From NCBI RefSeq assembly GCF_000271405.2, contig NC_018081.1:2462912-2526911 (forward strand): DNA of 64,000 bases, given 5' to 3'. This document shows, one piece after another, positions 38,147-50,168 of the stretch. Source of the DNA: Enterococcus hirae ATCC 9790. GTDB lineage: Bacteria; Bacillota; Bacilli; Lactobacillales; Enterococcaceae. The notes under the pieces were generated by a model that was not told where the DNA came from, searched no databases, and saw only the letters and a program-made list of their open reading frames with translations. Made by a program: the position numbers and the translations under genes. Position 1 is the first letter of the stretch. Every line of letters starts with the position of its first letter.

Positions 38147-39784
38147 TCATCCTTCCATCATCAATAACTCAGGATCAGCTAAAAGTCGTTTGATATTGTT
38201 CATTGCTTGTTGAGCTGTTGCTCCGTCTACGATACGGTGATCAAAGCTTAAGGAAAGTTTCATCACTCGTCCAACAACGATTTCACCTTCACCATTAACG
38301 ATCGGTTGTTGTGCAATTGTTCCCACACCTAAAATTGCTACTTCAGGGTAGTTGATTACTGGTGTAAACCAACCGCCACCTACAGAACCAATGTTACTGA
38401 TCGTAATAGTGCCATTTCGCATATCTTCAGCTGCTAATTTACCTTCATGAGCTAGTTTTGCTTTTTCATTGATTTCATCCGCAATCGCAAACATGCCTTT
38501 ACGGTCTGCATCTTTTACATTTGGTACATACAAGCCATGATCTGTATCAGTTGCAATTCCGATGTTATAGTAATTTTTATAAACGATTTCTTGGTTCGCA
38601 TCATCAATTGACGCATTCAAAATAGGGAATTTCTTCACAGTAGCAGTTAATGCTTTTACCACGTATGGCAAGAAAGTCAATTTTGTCCCATTCGCAGCTG
38701 CCACTTCTTTAAATCTCTTACGATTATCCCAAAGTTTAGAAACCTCTACTTCATCATGTAAAGTAACATGTGGCGCTGTTTGCTTGCTATTGACCATTGC
38801 TTTAGCAATCGCTTTACGTGTCGGTGTCATCGCTACACGTTCTTCCAATTCACCTAAATTAGATTTGAACGCTTTTGCTGGTGCTGCTGGCTTGCTTTCA
38901 GCTTTCGCTTCAACCGCTTTTTCTGACGCAGGTGCAGCTGGTTCAGCTGATGCTGTTTGACTCGCATGCCCACCTGATAGATAACTTTCAATATCTTCTT
39001 TTGTCACACGTCCGCCTTTACCAGTTGCAGTGACTTGTGTGATATCCACATCTTTTTCACGAGCAAATTGTCGAACTGATGGCATAGCCAAAACACGTTT
39101 GTTAGGATCAGCTGCCTCAGCTACTGATGCTGAACCAGAAGTTTCTACTTTAGCATCAGTTGATTCAGCTGTTTTTTCTGATGTAGTAGAAGGCGCACTA
39201 TTATGTCCTGGTGCATCGATTTCTACTAATACATCACCAACAGTTGCAACTGTTCCTTCTGATACCAAGATGTTTTTAACCGTTCCAGTCACTGGTGACG
39301 GGATTTCTTCTACCGATTTATCGTTTTGTACTTCTAACAATGTGTCATCTTCATTGATGGTATCGCCTGGTTTCACAAACCATTTAACGATTTCACCTTC
39401 TGCGATTCCTTCACCAATATCGGGTAATTTAAATTCAAAGACCCCACCATCGGCACTAGCTTCAGTTGGTTCAGCAGCTGGATGTTCAGGTGTTTGCTCT
39501 TTCGCTGCTACTCCAGCATCGCCACTTGTTTCATTGTCTTCATGTCCTGGTGCATCGATTTCTACCAGTACATCGCCAACATTCGCGACTGTTCCTTCAG
39601 GTACGATGACGTTTTTCACTGTCCCAGTAACTGGGGATGGAATTTCTTCTACTGATTTATCATTTTGAACTTCTAATAACGTATCATCCTCATTGATGGT
39701 ATCGCCTGGCTTGACAAACCATTTGACGATTTCGCCTTCTGCGATTCCTTCACCAATGTCAGGTAATTTAAATTGGTATGCCAT
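38147..39784 (-). CDS. pdhC: Dihydrolipoamide acetyltransferase (E2) with two lipoyl domains
   Basis: 545 residues. Two almost identical lipoyl domains at about 2-78 and 115-192, each with the lipoyl lysine in [10 protein letters not shown], separated by Ala/Pro/Glu-rich linkers. A peripheral-subunit-binding domain at about 229-268 ([18 protein letters not shown]). The catalytic domain ends with the active-site DHRIVDG. It is the core of the complex, transferring acetyl groups to CoA. It is 26 bases after pdhB. The duplicated segments also create a long antisense open frame that is not a gene. Confidence 0.97.
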   Translation of the reverse strand: MAYQFKLPDIGEGIAEGEIVKWFVKPGDTINEDDTLLEVQNDKSVEEIPSPVTGTVKNVIVPEGTVANVGDVLVEIDAPGHEDNETSGDAGVAAKEQTPEHPAAEPTEASADGGVFEFKLPDIGEGIAEGEIVKWFVKPGDTINEDDTLLEVQNDKSVEEIPSPVTGTVKNILVSEGTVATVGDVLVEIDAPGHNSAPSTTSEKTAESTDAKVETSGSASVAEAADPNKRVLAMPSVRQFAREKDVDITQVTATGKGGRVTKEDIESYLSGGHASQTASAEPAAPASEKAVEAKAESKPAAPAKAFKSNLGELEERVAMTPTRKAIAKAMVNSKQTAPHVTLHDEVEVSKLWDNRKRFKEVAAANGTKLTFLPYVVKALTATVKKFPILNASIDDANQEIVYKNYYNIGIATDTDHGLYVPNVKDADRKGMFAIADEINEKAKLAHEGKLAAEDMRNGTITISNIGSVGGGWFTPVINYPEVAILGVGTIAQQPIVNGEGEIVVGRVMKLSLSFDHRIVDGATAQQAMNNIKRLLADPELLMMEG

Positions 39785-39810
39785 GATTTACTTACGTCCC
39801 TTCTTATTTC

Positions 39811-40788
39811 TTAGAATTCTGCAATTTCTTTGACTTTTGCTTCAATATCAGCCGCATTTGGTAACCAGATGTTTTCAGCTTGTCCAAATGGAAAAACAGT
39901 ATCTGGTGCTGCTACACGTCCAATTGGTGCTTCTAATGAAAGGATCGCACGTTCTGAGATTTCAGCAATCACTTGGGCACTTACACCTGCTTGTCGTTGC
40001 GCTTCTTGAACGACTACCACACGACCAGTTTTCTCAACTGATTGAATGATTGTGTCAATATCTAGCGGTGCGACTGTTCTTAGGTCAACGACTTCTACTG
40101 AAATATCCTCTTTCGCAAGATTGTCAGCTGCTTTGATCGCTTCACGAACCATTGCGCCATAGGTGATGATTGAAACGTCTGTTCCTTCACGAGTAATTGC
40201 CGCTTTGTCCAATGGTACTTCATAAGCTTCATCTGGAACTTCTTCACGGAATGAACGATAAAGTTTCATATGTTCCAAAAATACAACTGGGTCATTGCTG
40301 CGGATAGAAGAGATCAATAATCCTTTTGCATCATAAGGATTTGATGGAATGACTACGCGAATTCCTGGAGATTGAGCAATCAATCCTTCTAAGTTATCTG
40401 AATGAAGTTCTGGTGTGTGAACCCCACCACCAAATGGTGAACGAATCGTGATCGGTAGATTTCTAGTCCCACCCATTCGATATCTTGTACGTGCCATTTG
40501 TGCGACTACTTCATCCATGGCTTCAAAAATAAATCCAAAGAACTGAATTTCAGGTACTGGACGAAAACCTTCTAAAGCTAACCCAAAACTCATACCAGCA
40601 ATCCCTGATTCAGCTAATGGGGTATCGAAAACGCGTTCTTCGCCAAATTTTTCTTGCAATCCTTCCGTTGCACGGAAAACTCCACCGTTTTTCCCAACAT
40701 CTTCACCAAAAACGATTACGTTCTCATCATTTTCAAGTTCAAGTGCTAGGGCATCTGTGATTGCTTGAATCATTGTTTTTTGTGCCAT
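39811..40788 (-). CDS. pdhB: Pyruvate dehydrogenase E1 component, beta subunit
   Basis: 325 residues, standard length. [20 protein letters not shown] at the start, [14 protein letters not shown] with the catalytic glutamate region, [16 protein letters not shown], and a transketolase C-terminal domain ([15 protein letters not shown]). Pairs with PdhA to decarboxylate pyruvate using thiamine diphosphate. Two bases separate it from pdhA. Confidence 0.97.
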   Translation of the reverse strand: MAQKTMIQAITDALALELENDENVIVFGEDVGKNGGVFRATEGLQEKFGEERVFDTPLAESGIAGMSFGLALEGFRPVPEIQFFGFIFEAMDEVVAQMARTRYRMGGTRNLPITIRSPFGGGVHTPELHSDNLEGLIAQSPGIRVVIPSNPYDAKGLLISSIRSNDPVVFLEHMKLYRSFREEVPDEAYEVPLDKAAITREGTDVSIITYGAMVREAIKAADNLAKEDISVEVVDLRTVAPLDIDTIIQSVEKTGRVVVVQEAQRQAGVSAQVIAEISERAILSLEAPIGRVAAPDTVFPFGQAENIWLPNAADIEAKVKEIAEF

Positions 40789-40790
40789 GA

Positions 40791-42295
<1,505 letters not shown>

Positions 42296-42331
42296 TAAAA
42301 AGCAACAGCAAGGAATCTCCTTAACTGTTGC
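42296..42331 (-). terminator. Terminator of the MocR-like gene
   Basis: Arms GCAACAG/CTGTTGC extended by AAGGA/TCCTT; TTTTTAATT follows on the minus strand. Confidence 0.8.
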
Positions 42332-42358
42332 ACATGAACCTGTTCTTTTGATCATGAA

Positions 42359-43798
42359 TTAAACGGATAAACGTTTTGCTAATTTTGCCATTTCCGCTTG
42401 AAAAAATGGCAGCCTTTCTTCAGTTAAACGACTAAAATTGATACGTAACCCGTTGGTCTCTTCTCCAAACAAAAAACTTGGTGCAATGCCTAACCCTGAG
42501 CGGATCAATTCTTCCGCAATATCTCTTGTCAATTGCTGTCCTTTCCACGTAATCCACGCATAGTACCCACCATAAATGGGCCAGACTTCAAAAAAGTTTT
42601 GCGTTTTTTCCCATTCAACCAGTGTCAAACTTCTTTTGTATAATTCTTCCCTCACAATGGCGATCTTTGTGCTATAACTTTCTTCAAATACAGTCATCGC
42701 CACATTTTGGGGAAAGATGCTCATCGAAAATTCCATCATTTCCTGCGCTTTCGCTAAGCGGTCGATAAAGGAACGCAGCCCAACGATCCAACCTATCTTG
42801 GTCGTTTGTCCTAATACCCTAGATAATGATCCGACATATAAGACGTTTTCCGGATCAATCGAATGAATCGCAGTTGGTTTATGCTTTTCACTATCATGAA
42901 AGGATAAGTCACTAAAAACGTCGTCTTCAATGATCGGTAATTGATAGTTGCGACAAAGGGTCACTAATGCTTCGCGACGTTTTTGGGACATCACTTTCCC
43001 TGTTGGATTTTGAAAGTTTGGATTAACTAAGACAGCTTTCAATTTATTTTTCTTGATCAACACTTCTAGCTTATCCAGCTCAATACCTTCTCTATCCATG
43101 GGTACACCAAATAGACGAATCCCTGTCGCTTTAAATAAGGACAAACGATAAAAAAACGAAGGCGCTTCTACCGCAATAGCATCACCACTAGATAAAATCG
43201 TCTGTAAAATTAGAAAAATAGCCTGTTGACCCCCACTCGTAACTAATAATTGCGTTTTAGTAAAATCAAAATAAAATTTTTCGATCAAGTAATTTTTTAT
43301 TTTTGCTACTAATGGAAGATAACCTAGACAGGTGATTTGTTGCTCTTTTTCAATAATCTCATTCATTGAGTATGCTGGAAATTGAACGTTTGGTAATAAG
43401 TCTGTAGGCATCTCGCTCGAAAATAAATCGAGAAAATAAGGGTTCAGTTTTCCTACTTCGATCATTTTTTCATAACTATCATCGATTTGTTCATAGCGTT
43501 GGGAAAATAATTCGCGCCAATTCACTCTCGGGACAGAATACCGCCCCCATTCGGTTTGATTCACAAAACGTCCACTACCTCGGCGACTGATAAGAACGCC
43601 AAGATCTCGTAATTCATCCAACGCTCGAACCACAGTTGTGCGATTTGTTTGAAAAATAACTGCCAATTTCCTTTCAGAGGGCAAGGGTACGTTGGGATCT
43701 AAATTCCCATTTTCAATATTTTTCATCACCTGATCCATAATTTGTCGATAAATTGGTCTTTGTTTCTTATCTATGACTTCCCACATGTTCTGCTCCAT
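42359..43798 (-). CDS. MocR/PdxR-type GntR regulator with aminotransferase domain
   Basis: 479 residues. N-terminal GntR winged helix (PSERKLAVIFQTNRTTVVRALDEL, about 40-63) and a class I aminotransferase-like domain (TSGGQQAIFLILQ, NPNFQNPTG, IEDDVFSDL). In the usual PLP-lysine motif (GS-[FLY]-SK) this protein has GSLSR, with arginine 327 encoded by AGG at 42818-42820. The cofactor lysine therefore appears replaced, and it may sense a ligand without a Schiff base. Such regulators often control vitamin B6 or amino-acid genes. It is next to guaC but probably separate. Confidence 0.88.
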   Translation of the reverse strand: MEQNMWEVIDKKQRPIYRQIMDQVMKNIENGNLDPNVPLPSERKLAVIFQTNRTTVVRALDELRDLGVLISRRGSGRFVNQTEWGRYSVPRVNWRELFSQRYEQIDDSYEKMIEVGKLNPYFLDLFSSEMPTDLLPNVQFPAYSMNEIIEKEQQITCLGYLPLVAKIKNYLIEKFYFDFTKTQLLVTSGGQQAIFLILQTILSSGDAIAVEAPSFFYRLSLFKATGIRLFGVPMDREGIELDKLEVLIKKNKLKAVLVNPNFQNPTGKVMSQKRREALVTLCRNYQLPIIEDDVFSDLSFHDSEKHKPTAIHSIDPENVLYVGSLSRVLGQTTKIGWIVGLRSFIDRLAKAQEMMEFSMSIFPQNVAMTVFEESYSTKIAIVREELYKRSLTLVEWEKTQNFFEVWPIYGGYYAWITWKGQQLTRDIAEELIRSGLGIAPSFLFGEETNGLRINFSRLTEERLPFFQAEMAKLAKRLSV

Positions 43799-43847
43799 TC
43801 CTCTTTCTTCTACTGCCTATTTTATCTTATAAAAAAGGGATCGAAAA

Positions 43848-43900
43848 GCAAAGAAAAAGCAAAGTATGATGCGAGAGCATCTACTTTGCTTTTTCTTTGC
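43848..43900. terminator. Long perfect-stem terminator of guaC
   Basis: A 19-bp arm (GCAAAGAAAAAGCAAAGTA) and its exact complement enclose a GATGC/GCATC stem-loop. T-rich ends in both directions suit both guaC and a convergent transcript. Confidence 0.85.
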
Positions 43901-43903
43901 TTA

Positions 43904-44881
43904 TTAAATGGTATCTCCGTTAAAAATGGAGTTTTTAACAATCACATAATCAACTTTGCGAATAGCTTCAATATCTTTCCCACCCGCGTAAGAAATAGAA
44001 GATTGTAAATCTTGTTGCATTTCAACCAACGTGTCTTTCAAAGACCCTTTATGTTGGATCCAAATTTTCTTACCTTCTACATTTTTCTTTTCACCTTTTT
44101 GAAACTCGGAGGCAGAGCCGAAGTATTCTTTGTACACTACGCCATTTTCCACCATTGTCTCACCAGGCGATTCTTCATGTCCGGCAAATAGCGAACCGAT
44201 CATAACCATTGTTGCGCCAAAACGAACGGATTTTGCAATATCACCATGGGTACGAATACCCCCATCAGCAATAATCGGTTTTCTGGCAGCTTTCGCACAC
44301 CATCTTAAGGCAGCAAGTTGCCAACCACCGGTACCAAAACCGGTTTTGATTTTTGTGATACAAACTTTACCAGGTCCAATTCCAACCTTTGTTGCATCAG
44401 CTCCGGCATTTTCTAATTCCCGAACAGCTTCTGGTGTACCAACGTTTCCTGCAATAACGAACGTTTCTGGTAAATGTTTTTTGATATGTTGGATCATTTC
44501 AATCACCGCATTTGAATGACCGTGCGCAATATCAATCGTGATATAATCAGGAACTAAATTTAACTGTGCTAATTCTTCAACAAATGAATATTCTTCTTGT
44601 TTTACGCCAACACTGATTGAAGTAATCAATTGTTGCTCCTTCATTTTTTGCACAAAGGGGATTCTTGCTGCTTCATCAAATCGATGCATAATATAGAAGT
44701 AACCATTTTCTGCTAAAAATTGTGCAATTGACTCATCGATGATCGTTTGCATATTCGCAGGGACAACAGGCATTTTAAAAGTATGCTTTCCTAGTGTCAC
44801 TGTCGTGTTACATTCTGAACGGCTACTTACAATACATTTATTAGGAATGAGTTGGATATCTTCGTAATCAAACACTTTCAT
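43904..44881 (-). CDS. guaC: GMP reductase
   Basis: 325 residues from ATG 44881 ([18 protein letters not shown]), the conserved family N-terminus; AGGAGG lies nine bases upstream, whereas ATG 44887 would be too close. The catalytic cysteine is in [15 protein letters not shown], and [15 protein letters not shown] binds phosphate. It converts GMP to IMP with NADPH, returning guanine nucleotides to the IMP pool. It is preceded by two inverted PurBox-like motifs. Confidence 0.96.
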   Translation of the reverse strand: MKVFDYEDIQLIPNKCIVSSRSECNTTVTLGKHTFKMPVVPANMQTIIDESIAQFLAENGYFYIMHRFDEAARIPFVQKMKEQQLITSISVGVKQEEYSFVEELAQLNLVPDYITIDIAHGHSNAVIEMIQHIKKHLPETFVIAGNVGTPEAVRELENAGADATKVGIGPGKVCITKIKTGFGTGGWQLAALRWCAKAARKPIIADGGIRTHGDIAKSVRFGATMVMIGSLFAGHEESPGETMVENGVVYKEYFGSASEFQKGEKKNVEGKKIWIQHKGSLKDTLVEMQQDLQSSISYAGGKDIEAIRKVDYVIVKNSIFNGDTI

Positions 44882-44897
44882 GGACATGATCCTCCTG

Positions 44898-44925
44898 ATG
44901 TTCGAATTCAGTAAAACACGAACAT
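44898..44925. promoter_or_regulatory. Inverted pair of PurBox-like motifs upstream of guaC
   Basis: ATGTTCG and CGAACAT, 14 bases apart, lie 17-44 bases upstream of the guaC start. The plus-strand site continues AACACGAACATTA, identical over 13 bases to the motif before purC. The inverted CGAA/TTCG arrangement is like the PurR operators of Bacillus. Confidence 0.65.
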
Positions 44926-45097
44926 TATTTGCTTTTTGGGTGTTTATTTTTAGCACCTTATGTAATTTACCGTATTTAAACTAAAAAATCAAGGGGAATA
45001 TAAACAAAAAATAAAAACTCCTTAATCTGAAATAACACTGTCTAGCCATCAAACTTTTCGACAAATAAACAATCAGCTGTTTGTCGCTTATAGCTAC

Positions 45098-45613
45098 TCA
45101 ATCTCTACCAGGTGGTTCATTCTTTTGTTGATTTCCAGCTTCTTTTGATTGGTTTGTTTTCTCTTGATTGTTTTCATTCAGAGTTCCGGGTTGAACGATT
45201 GCTTTTTTAGCGTCAGAAATAATATTAGTCAATCTGTTATAAACCCGTTTTTGACCGTTAGGGTTTTCTTTATCTTTAGATAACTTTGTTTGCGAAATGT
45301 TCGAACTTTTTTCTAGCTCTTTTTCTCTATCCTTTTTGAATTTCTCCATACCAGCAAGTACTTTAGGGCTAAAATAGCTTTGCGCTATTTCTTGGATCAT
45401 TCCAAGTAGAGCTCTATTAGGTTTATTTGATTTTGCAGATTTCGTTTTATTTATTGCGTGTGTCATTACTCCAAGACTATAGCGTTGGGGGTCTAGTTTT
45501 AGATTGCCTTTCGCTTCTTTACCATCACTGACATTTTCATACGCTGCTCTATGAGCGTTTAGCTCACTTTCTGGCATTGACGAATTATTGTCCCATTTAT
45601 TTAGATATCCCAT
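45098..45613 (-). CDS. Orphan hydrophilic protein (171 aa), unknown
   Basis: 171 residues from ATG 45613, preceded by AAGGGGAG. It is charged and helical, with no membrane segment or signal peptide. The middle is ALLGMIQEIAQSYFSPKVLAGMEKF, and the C-terminal third is a low-complexity Asn/Gln/Glu/Lys tail ending NEPPGRD. No family is recognised. It stands alone, AT-rich and Lys-rich like the coiled-coil gene at 61617, with an 9-bp inverted repeat 56-84 bases upstream. It may be an acquired gene. Confidence 0.6.
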   Translation of the reverse strand: MGYLNKWDNNSSMPESELNAHRAAYENVSDGKEAKGNLKLDPQRYSLGVMTHAINKTKSAKSNKPNRALLGMIQEIAQSYFSPKVLAGMEKFKKDREKELEKSSNISQTKLSKDKENPNGQKRVYNRLTNIISDAKKAIVQPGTLNENNQEKTNQSKEAGNQQKNEPPGRD

Positions 45614-45668
45614 TTTACTCCCCTTTTCGTAGATTCTTAGTGACGTTCCTCGCATCAATATATGTAGA

Positions 45669-45697
45669 AGTCATTAGCGAACAAGCAACTAATGACT
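45669..45697. promoter_or_regulatory. 9-bp inverted repeat between the aldo-keto reductase and orphan genes
   Basis: Arms AGTCATTAG and CTAATGACT, 11-base spacer. No T-run follows on the minus strand, so an operator for the orphan gene is as likely as a terminator for the reductase gene. Confidence 0.4.
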
Positions 45698-45721
45698 GTT
45701 TCATTCAATGTTTTTTCATGT

Positions 45722-46636
45722 CTATGGTAGGATATTGCCAGCTTCGCGATACAGCGCATACCAGTCTTCACGACTCAGTTCAACGTCTGATGCTTGTGCA
45801 ATTTCCTTGATTCGCCCTACATTCATCGTTCCTGCAATCACTTGGATATTCGCAGGATGGCGTAAAATCCAAGCTGAAGCTAAACCTGTTGGCGTTGTAT
45901 GATATTTTTCAGCAAGTTCTGCTAATTTTTGATTCAATTTAGGAAACTTTTCGTTACCGATAAATACCCCTTCAAAAAAACCATATTGATAAGGCGACCA
46001 TGCTTGGATCGTCATTTCATTCAAACGTGAATAATCCAAGACACTACCATCGTGGTCAACGCTAGCTTCATCTGTCATATTCACATGGATCCCTTGATCA
46101 ATCATTCCAGAATGTTTCAATCCAAATTGCAATTGGTTGATCAACAAAGGTTGTTTGACGTATTTCTTTAGCAATTCGACTTGCATTGGTTTCTGATTAC
46201 TTACACCGAAATAACGTACTTTACCTGACTTTTCTAATTCATCGAATGCCTCTGCCACTTCCTCAGGTTCAACTAAGGTATCAGGACGATGTAATAGCAA
46301 CGCATCAACATAATCCATTTTTAACCGTTTGAGGCTACCTTCTACTGATTCAGTGATGTGCTTTTTGGAAAAGTCAAACATCACACCGGGAACAATCCCA
46401 CATTTTGTTTGAATAAATAGCTCTTCTCTCTTTATTGAAGTTTTTGCTAACGCACTAGCAAAGATGTTTTCACATTCTCCACCACCATAGATATCCGCAT
46501 GGTCAAAAAAATTGATACCGTTATCAAAAGCAGTTTCAATAATACGTTCTGGATGCTCAGCGCCATTAATCCTCATACATCCGAGAATGACCGACGACAC
46601 CTTTTGATTTGAAGTTCCCAATTGAATCTGTTTCAT
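45722..46636 (-). CDS. Aldo/keto reductase
   Basis: 304 residues from ATG 46636 (MKQIQLGTSNQKVSSVILG) after AAAGGAA. TIM-barrel family motifs: FFDHADIYGGGECE with the catalytic Asp and Tyr, LLLHRPDTL, FGVSNQKPMQVELL, and a C-terminal NADPH-binding segment (WILRHPANIQVIAGT). It resembles the YdhF-like oxidoreductase group; the carbonyl substrate is unknown. Monocistronic. Confidence 0.92.
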   Translation of the reverse strand: MKQIQLGTSNQKVSSVILGCMRINGAEHPERIIETAFDNGINFFDHADIYGGGECENIFASALAKTSIKREELFIQTKCGIVPGVMFDFSKKHITESVEGSLKRLKMDYVDALLLHRPDTLVEPEEVAEAFDELEKSGKVRYFGVSNQKPMQVELLKKYVKQPLLINQLQFGLKHSGMIDQGIHVNMTDEASVDHDGSVLDYSRLNEMTIQAWSPYQYGFFEGVFIGNEKFPKLNQKLAELAEKYHTTPTGLASAWILRHPANIQVIAGTMNVGRIKEIAQASDVELSREDWYALYREAGNILP

Positions 46637-46681
46637 TAAAATCATTCCTTTCTTTCCCATTAGATTTTAACACATTTACTT

Positions 46682-46750
46682 CAAAAAGGGGGCAAAAAGA
46701 GGCATGCCACTTTTTTCTCAAAAAAGAAAAAAATGTTATCCCCCTTTTTG
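46682..46750 (-). terminator. Terminator of the purine operon (after purD)
   Basis: Outer arms CAAAAAGGGGG and CCCCCTTTTTG with inner CTTTTTTCTC/AAAAAAG pairing, directly behind the purD stop at 46756. Confidence 0.75.
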
Positions 46751-46755
46751 TTGTG

Positions 46756-48030
46756 CTAGTGATTCTTAGAAAAAACGTTGATTGCTTTCATTCCAATATC
46801 TTTCCGATAAAATGTCCCCTTTGTATCTTTTGATTCTAACACGTTGTATATTTTTTCCCTCGCTTCTTCAATTGTTTCCCCATAGGACTCCACTAAGTAG
46901 ATTCGACCACCTGAACCTTTTAAAATTCCTTTTTCCTCTTGAACACCCGCATAATAGACAGTTGCCTCCTCTTCAGGAAAATCGGGCAAATCCATAGCAG
47001 TTAAATACTGATTAGGATAACCTTCTGCTGCAACTACAACCCCTAAACGATATCCAGTTTCCTCCCAAATTAAATGAACCGGCTTATGGTCTAACAAATC
47101 GGTGATCACTTGCGCCAAGTCACTCTTCAATCGAGGTAAAATGACTTGTGTCTCAGGATCGCCAAATCTCGCATTAAATTCAATCACTTTCGGTCCATCT
47201 GAAGTGGCGATCAATCCTGCATACAATACACCGATAAACGGACGACCAATTTCGCTCATCCCTTTAGCTGCAGGTTTTATTACTTTTTCGATTCCCGCTT
47301 CAATGATCGCTTCAGAAATATGAGGTACTGGAGAATAGGCACCCATCCCCCCAGTATTCGGCCCTTGATCTCCATCATACGCTCGTTTATGATCTTGTGA
47401 GATTTCCATTGGATAAACTGCTTCGCCATCCACAAACGCTAATAAAGAGAACTCTTCTCCTTCTAAAAATTCTTCCACAACGATTTGATGTCCACTTTGT
47501 CCAAAGCGATGTTTTTCCAGCATATCGCTGGCTGCCTGTAACGCTTCGGCTTTTGTCATCGCTACGACCACGCCTTTGCCAGCAGCTAAACCGTCCGCTT
47601 TGATCACAATTGGGGTGCCCTTCTCTTCGATATATCGTTTGGCTTCAAGATAGCTGGTAAAAGTTTTAGATTCAGCAGTTGGAATCTGACAACGCTCCAT
47701 CAATTCTTTGGCGAAACTCTTAGATCCTTCGATCAATGCGGCAGCTTTCGTTGGGCCAAATATTTTTAATTCTGCTTTTTTAAAATCATCTACGATCCCA
47801 TTTAGTAATGGAATTTCTGGGCCAACAAAACTCCAAGTAATTGACGCTTTCTTAGCAAACTCAATCAATCCTTGATGATCAGTTTCTTTAATATCAACGA
47901 TTTTGACCCCATCACGTGTCATGCCAGGATTCCCCGGTGCACAATAAACGTTTTCGACTAGCGGACTTTGTAAGATTTTACTCGCAATCGCATGTTCACG
48001 CCCACCAGTTCCTATGATCAATACATTCAT
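46756..48030 (-). CDS. purD: Phosphoribosylamine-glycine ligase
   Basis: 424 residues, standard length. Begins MNVLIIGTGGREHAI. ATP-grasp features IVIKADGLAAGKGVVVA, GEEFSLLAFVDGE and EFNARFGDPETQ. Makes glycinamide ribonucleotide (step 2 of purine synthesis). Last gene of purCSQLFMNHD, 17 bases after purH. Confidence 0.97.
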   Translation of the reverse strand: MNVLIIGTGGREHAIASKILQSPLVENVYCAPGNPGMTRDGVKIVDIKETDHQGLIEFAKKASITWSFVGPEIPLLNGIVDDFKKAELKIFGPTKAAALIEGSKSFAKELMERCQIPTAESKTFTSYLEAKRYIEEKGTPIVIKADGLAAGKGVVVAMTKAEALQAASDMLEKHRFGQSGHQIVVEEFLEGEEFSLLAFVDGEAVYPMEISQDHKRAYDGDQGPNTGGMGAYSPVPHISEAIIEAGIEKVIKPAAKGMSEIGRPFIGVLYAGLIATSDGPKVIEFNARFGDPETQVILPRLKSDLAQVITDLLDHKPVHLIWEETGYRLGVVVAAEGYPNQYLTAMDLPDFPEEEATVYYAGVQEEKGILKGSGGRIYLVESYGETIEEAREKIYNVLESKDTKGTFYRKDIGMKAINVFSKNH

Positions 48031-48047
48031 TTCTTACTCCTTCTATC

Positions 48048-49582
48048 TTAATGTCTAAAGTGACGGACGTTCGTAAAGACCATGGCAATTCCATGTTTAT
48101 TAGCCATATCAATCGACGCTTGGTCCTTGATACTTCCACCAGGCTGAATGATCGCATTGATTCCGTGTTTAGCTGCATATTCCACCGAATCATCCATTGG
48201 GAAATAAGCATCGCTTGCCAAAACAGCTGCTTGTGCTTTTTCTCCAGCTTGTTCAATCGCAAGTTTGACAGAACCGACACGATTCATTTGTCCTGCACCA
48301 ATCCCTAGTGTCTGATACCGATTACTTACAACGATCGCATTTGATTTGACGTGCTTAACAGCTTTCCAAGCAAATGCTAATGCAGCCATTTCATCAGATG
48401 TTGGCTGACGATCGGTTACTACTTGCCACGTAGTTGGTTTTTCCATTGCTGTATCTTTTTCTTGGACGAGTAACCCTCCAAGGACTGAAACAATTTCATT
48501 AGATGCTTTTGTTAATTGCGAGTTAAAGTCAACCGTTAATAATCGTAAATTCTTCTTGGCTTTTAAAACTTCTAAACTTTCTGGTGTATAAGACGGTGCA
48601 ATGATAATTTCTAAAAAGAGTTTATACATTTCTTGAGCTGTTGCTAAATCGACTTCCCGATTCAATACCACAATCCCACCAAAAATCGAAACAGGATCTG
48701 CTTCATAAGCTGCTAGCCAAGCATCGAAAATCGTGTGAGCTGAGCCAATACCACAAGGATTCATGTGTTTGAGTGCTACGACTGTTGGTTCTTGGTATTC
48801 ACTCATGATCCGCAAAGCAGCATCTGCATCACGAATATTATTAAAAGATAGTTCTTTTCCATGAAGCTGTTTTGCTTGAGCAATCGAATAACGTTCTGGT
48901 AGAGCAGATTGATAAAAGACAGCTTGCTGATGACTATTCTCGCCATAGCGGAGGTCTTGCTTGCGTTCAAAAGTAAGAGTCAATTTTTCCGTCTTTTCTT
49001 CCTTCACTTGCTCCGTTAAATATTGAGCAATCAATGCATCATAGGCTGCTGTGTGACGAAATACTTTCGCTGCCAGTTTCTGACGTGTCGCTAGAGAAGT
49101 AGTCCCTTGATTTCTCAGTTCATCTAAAACAATTGGATAATCGTTCGGATCAACGATCGCCGTAACAAATTCATGGTTTTTGGCAGCACTACGCAACATA
49201 CTTGGTCCACCAATATCAATATTTTCAATGGCTTCTTTTTCACTAACATCCGGTTTCATGATTGTTTCTTTGAAAGGATACAAATTGACGCAAACAAAAT
49301 CAATCGGCAAAATCTCAGAAGCTGCCATTGCATCTCTGTGACTAGCAAGATCACGACGTGCTAATAATCCCCCATGAATCTTAGGATGCAAAGTTTTGAC
49401 ACGTCCGTCCATCATCTCAGGAAAGCCAGTGACATCTTCGATTGCGATGGTTAAGATTCCCGCTTCATCAAGTGTTTTTTGGTGCCCCCAGTTGAAATGA
49501 TCTCAATTTCCAAAGCTTGTAATCCCTTGGCAAATTCAACAATTCCTTTTTTATCCGATACACTTAACAATGCTCTAGTCAT
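48048..49582 (-). pseudogene. purH: Bifunctional AICAR transformylase/IMP cyclohydrolase, frameshifted
   Basis: ATG 49582 opens [20 protein letters not shown], the normal PurH N-terminus. It stops after ...[14 protein letters not shown]; the correct continuation [36 protein letters not shown] lies in another frame and runs to 48048. The junction is a six-base T run on the plus strand (49475-49480); a seventh would restore about 511 residues. The downstream part is intact ([27 protein letters not shown]). Loss would block the last two steps of IMP synthesis, so a base-calling error is plausible. The start overlaps the purN stop by eight bases. Confidence 0.92.
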
Positions 49583-50168
49583 TTTTTTCTTCCTCCACTT
49601 TTTGCATTTCTTTGATGACTGCTTCGATTATTTTAGGATAGGTCTGATGTTCGATTTGATGAATCTTTGCTTCTAAGCTATCCAATGTGTCTTCTTTCGT
49701 GATCTCTATGGTTTCTTGGTGAATGATGGGTCCTGTATCTATCCCTTTATCAATGTAATGAATCGTTATACCTGTTTCTTTGACTTCCGCAGCAAACGCA
49801 TCACGAATCCCATGTAAGCCAGGAAAATCAGGTAAAAGAGAGGGGTGGATATTAATGATCCTTGACTCATAAGCATTCAATAAAGTCGGACCAATAATCC
49901 GCATGTATCCTGCTAATACAATGAGTTCAATTTCTTTTTCCACTAGGATCTCTAAAATTTTTTCTTCATATTCTCTTTTAGATGAAAATTCTTTTGGTGA
50001 AAAAAAATGAAATGGTACATGTAACTTTTCTGCCCGTTCTAAGACAAAAGCATTCGGCTGGTCACAAAAAAGCCATTCAAAGGTATCTGGCAACTTATTT
50101 TCCCGAAAATAGTCAACTAAAGCTTGAAAGTTGCTGCCATTTCCTGAAGCAAATACGGCAATCTTCAT
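49575..50168 (-). CDS. purN: Phosphoribosylglycinamide formyltransferase
   Basis: 197 residues. [20 protein letters not shown] (phosphate loop), [13 protein letters not shown], the catalytic [16 protein letters not shown] with Asn and His, and [13 protein letters not shown]. Transfers formyl from 10-formyl-THF to GAR. ATG 50168 overlaps the purM stop by four bases. Confidence 0.97.
   Translation of the reverse strand: MKIAVFASGNGSNFQALVDYFRENKLPDTFEWLFCDQPNAFVLERAEKLHVPFHFFSPKEFSSKREYEEKILEILVEKEIELIVLAGYMRIIGPTLLNAYESRIINIHPSLLPDFPGLHGIRDAFAAEVKETGITIHYIDKGIDTGPIIHQETIEITKEDTLDSLEAKIHQIEHQTYPKIIEAVIKEMQKVEEEKND

Noticed and set aside
39030..39668. 212-codon open frame on the plus strand inside pdhC
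   Set aside because: It is antisense to the two repeated lipoyl domains and linkers, has no ribosome binding site, and its sequence is a by-product of the E2 codon pattern.
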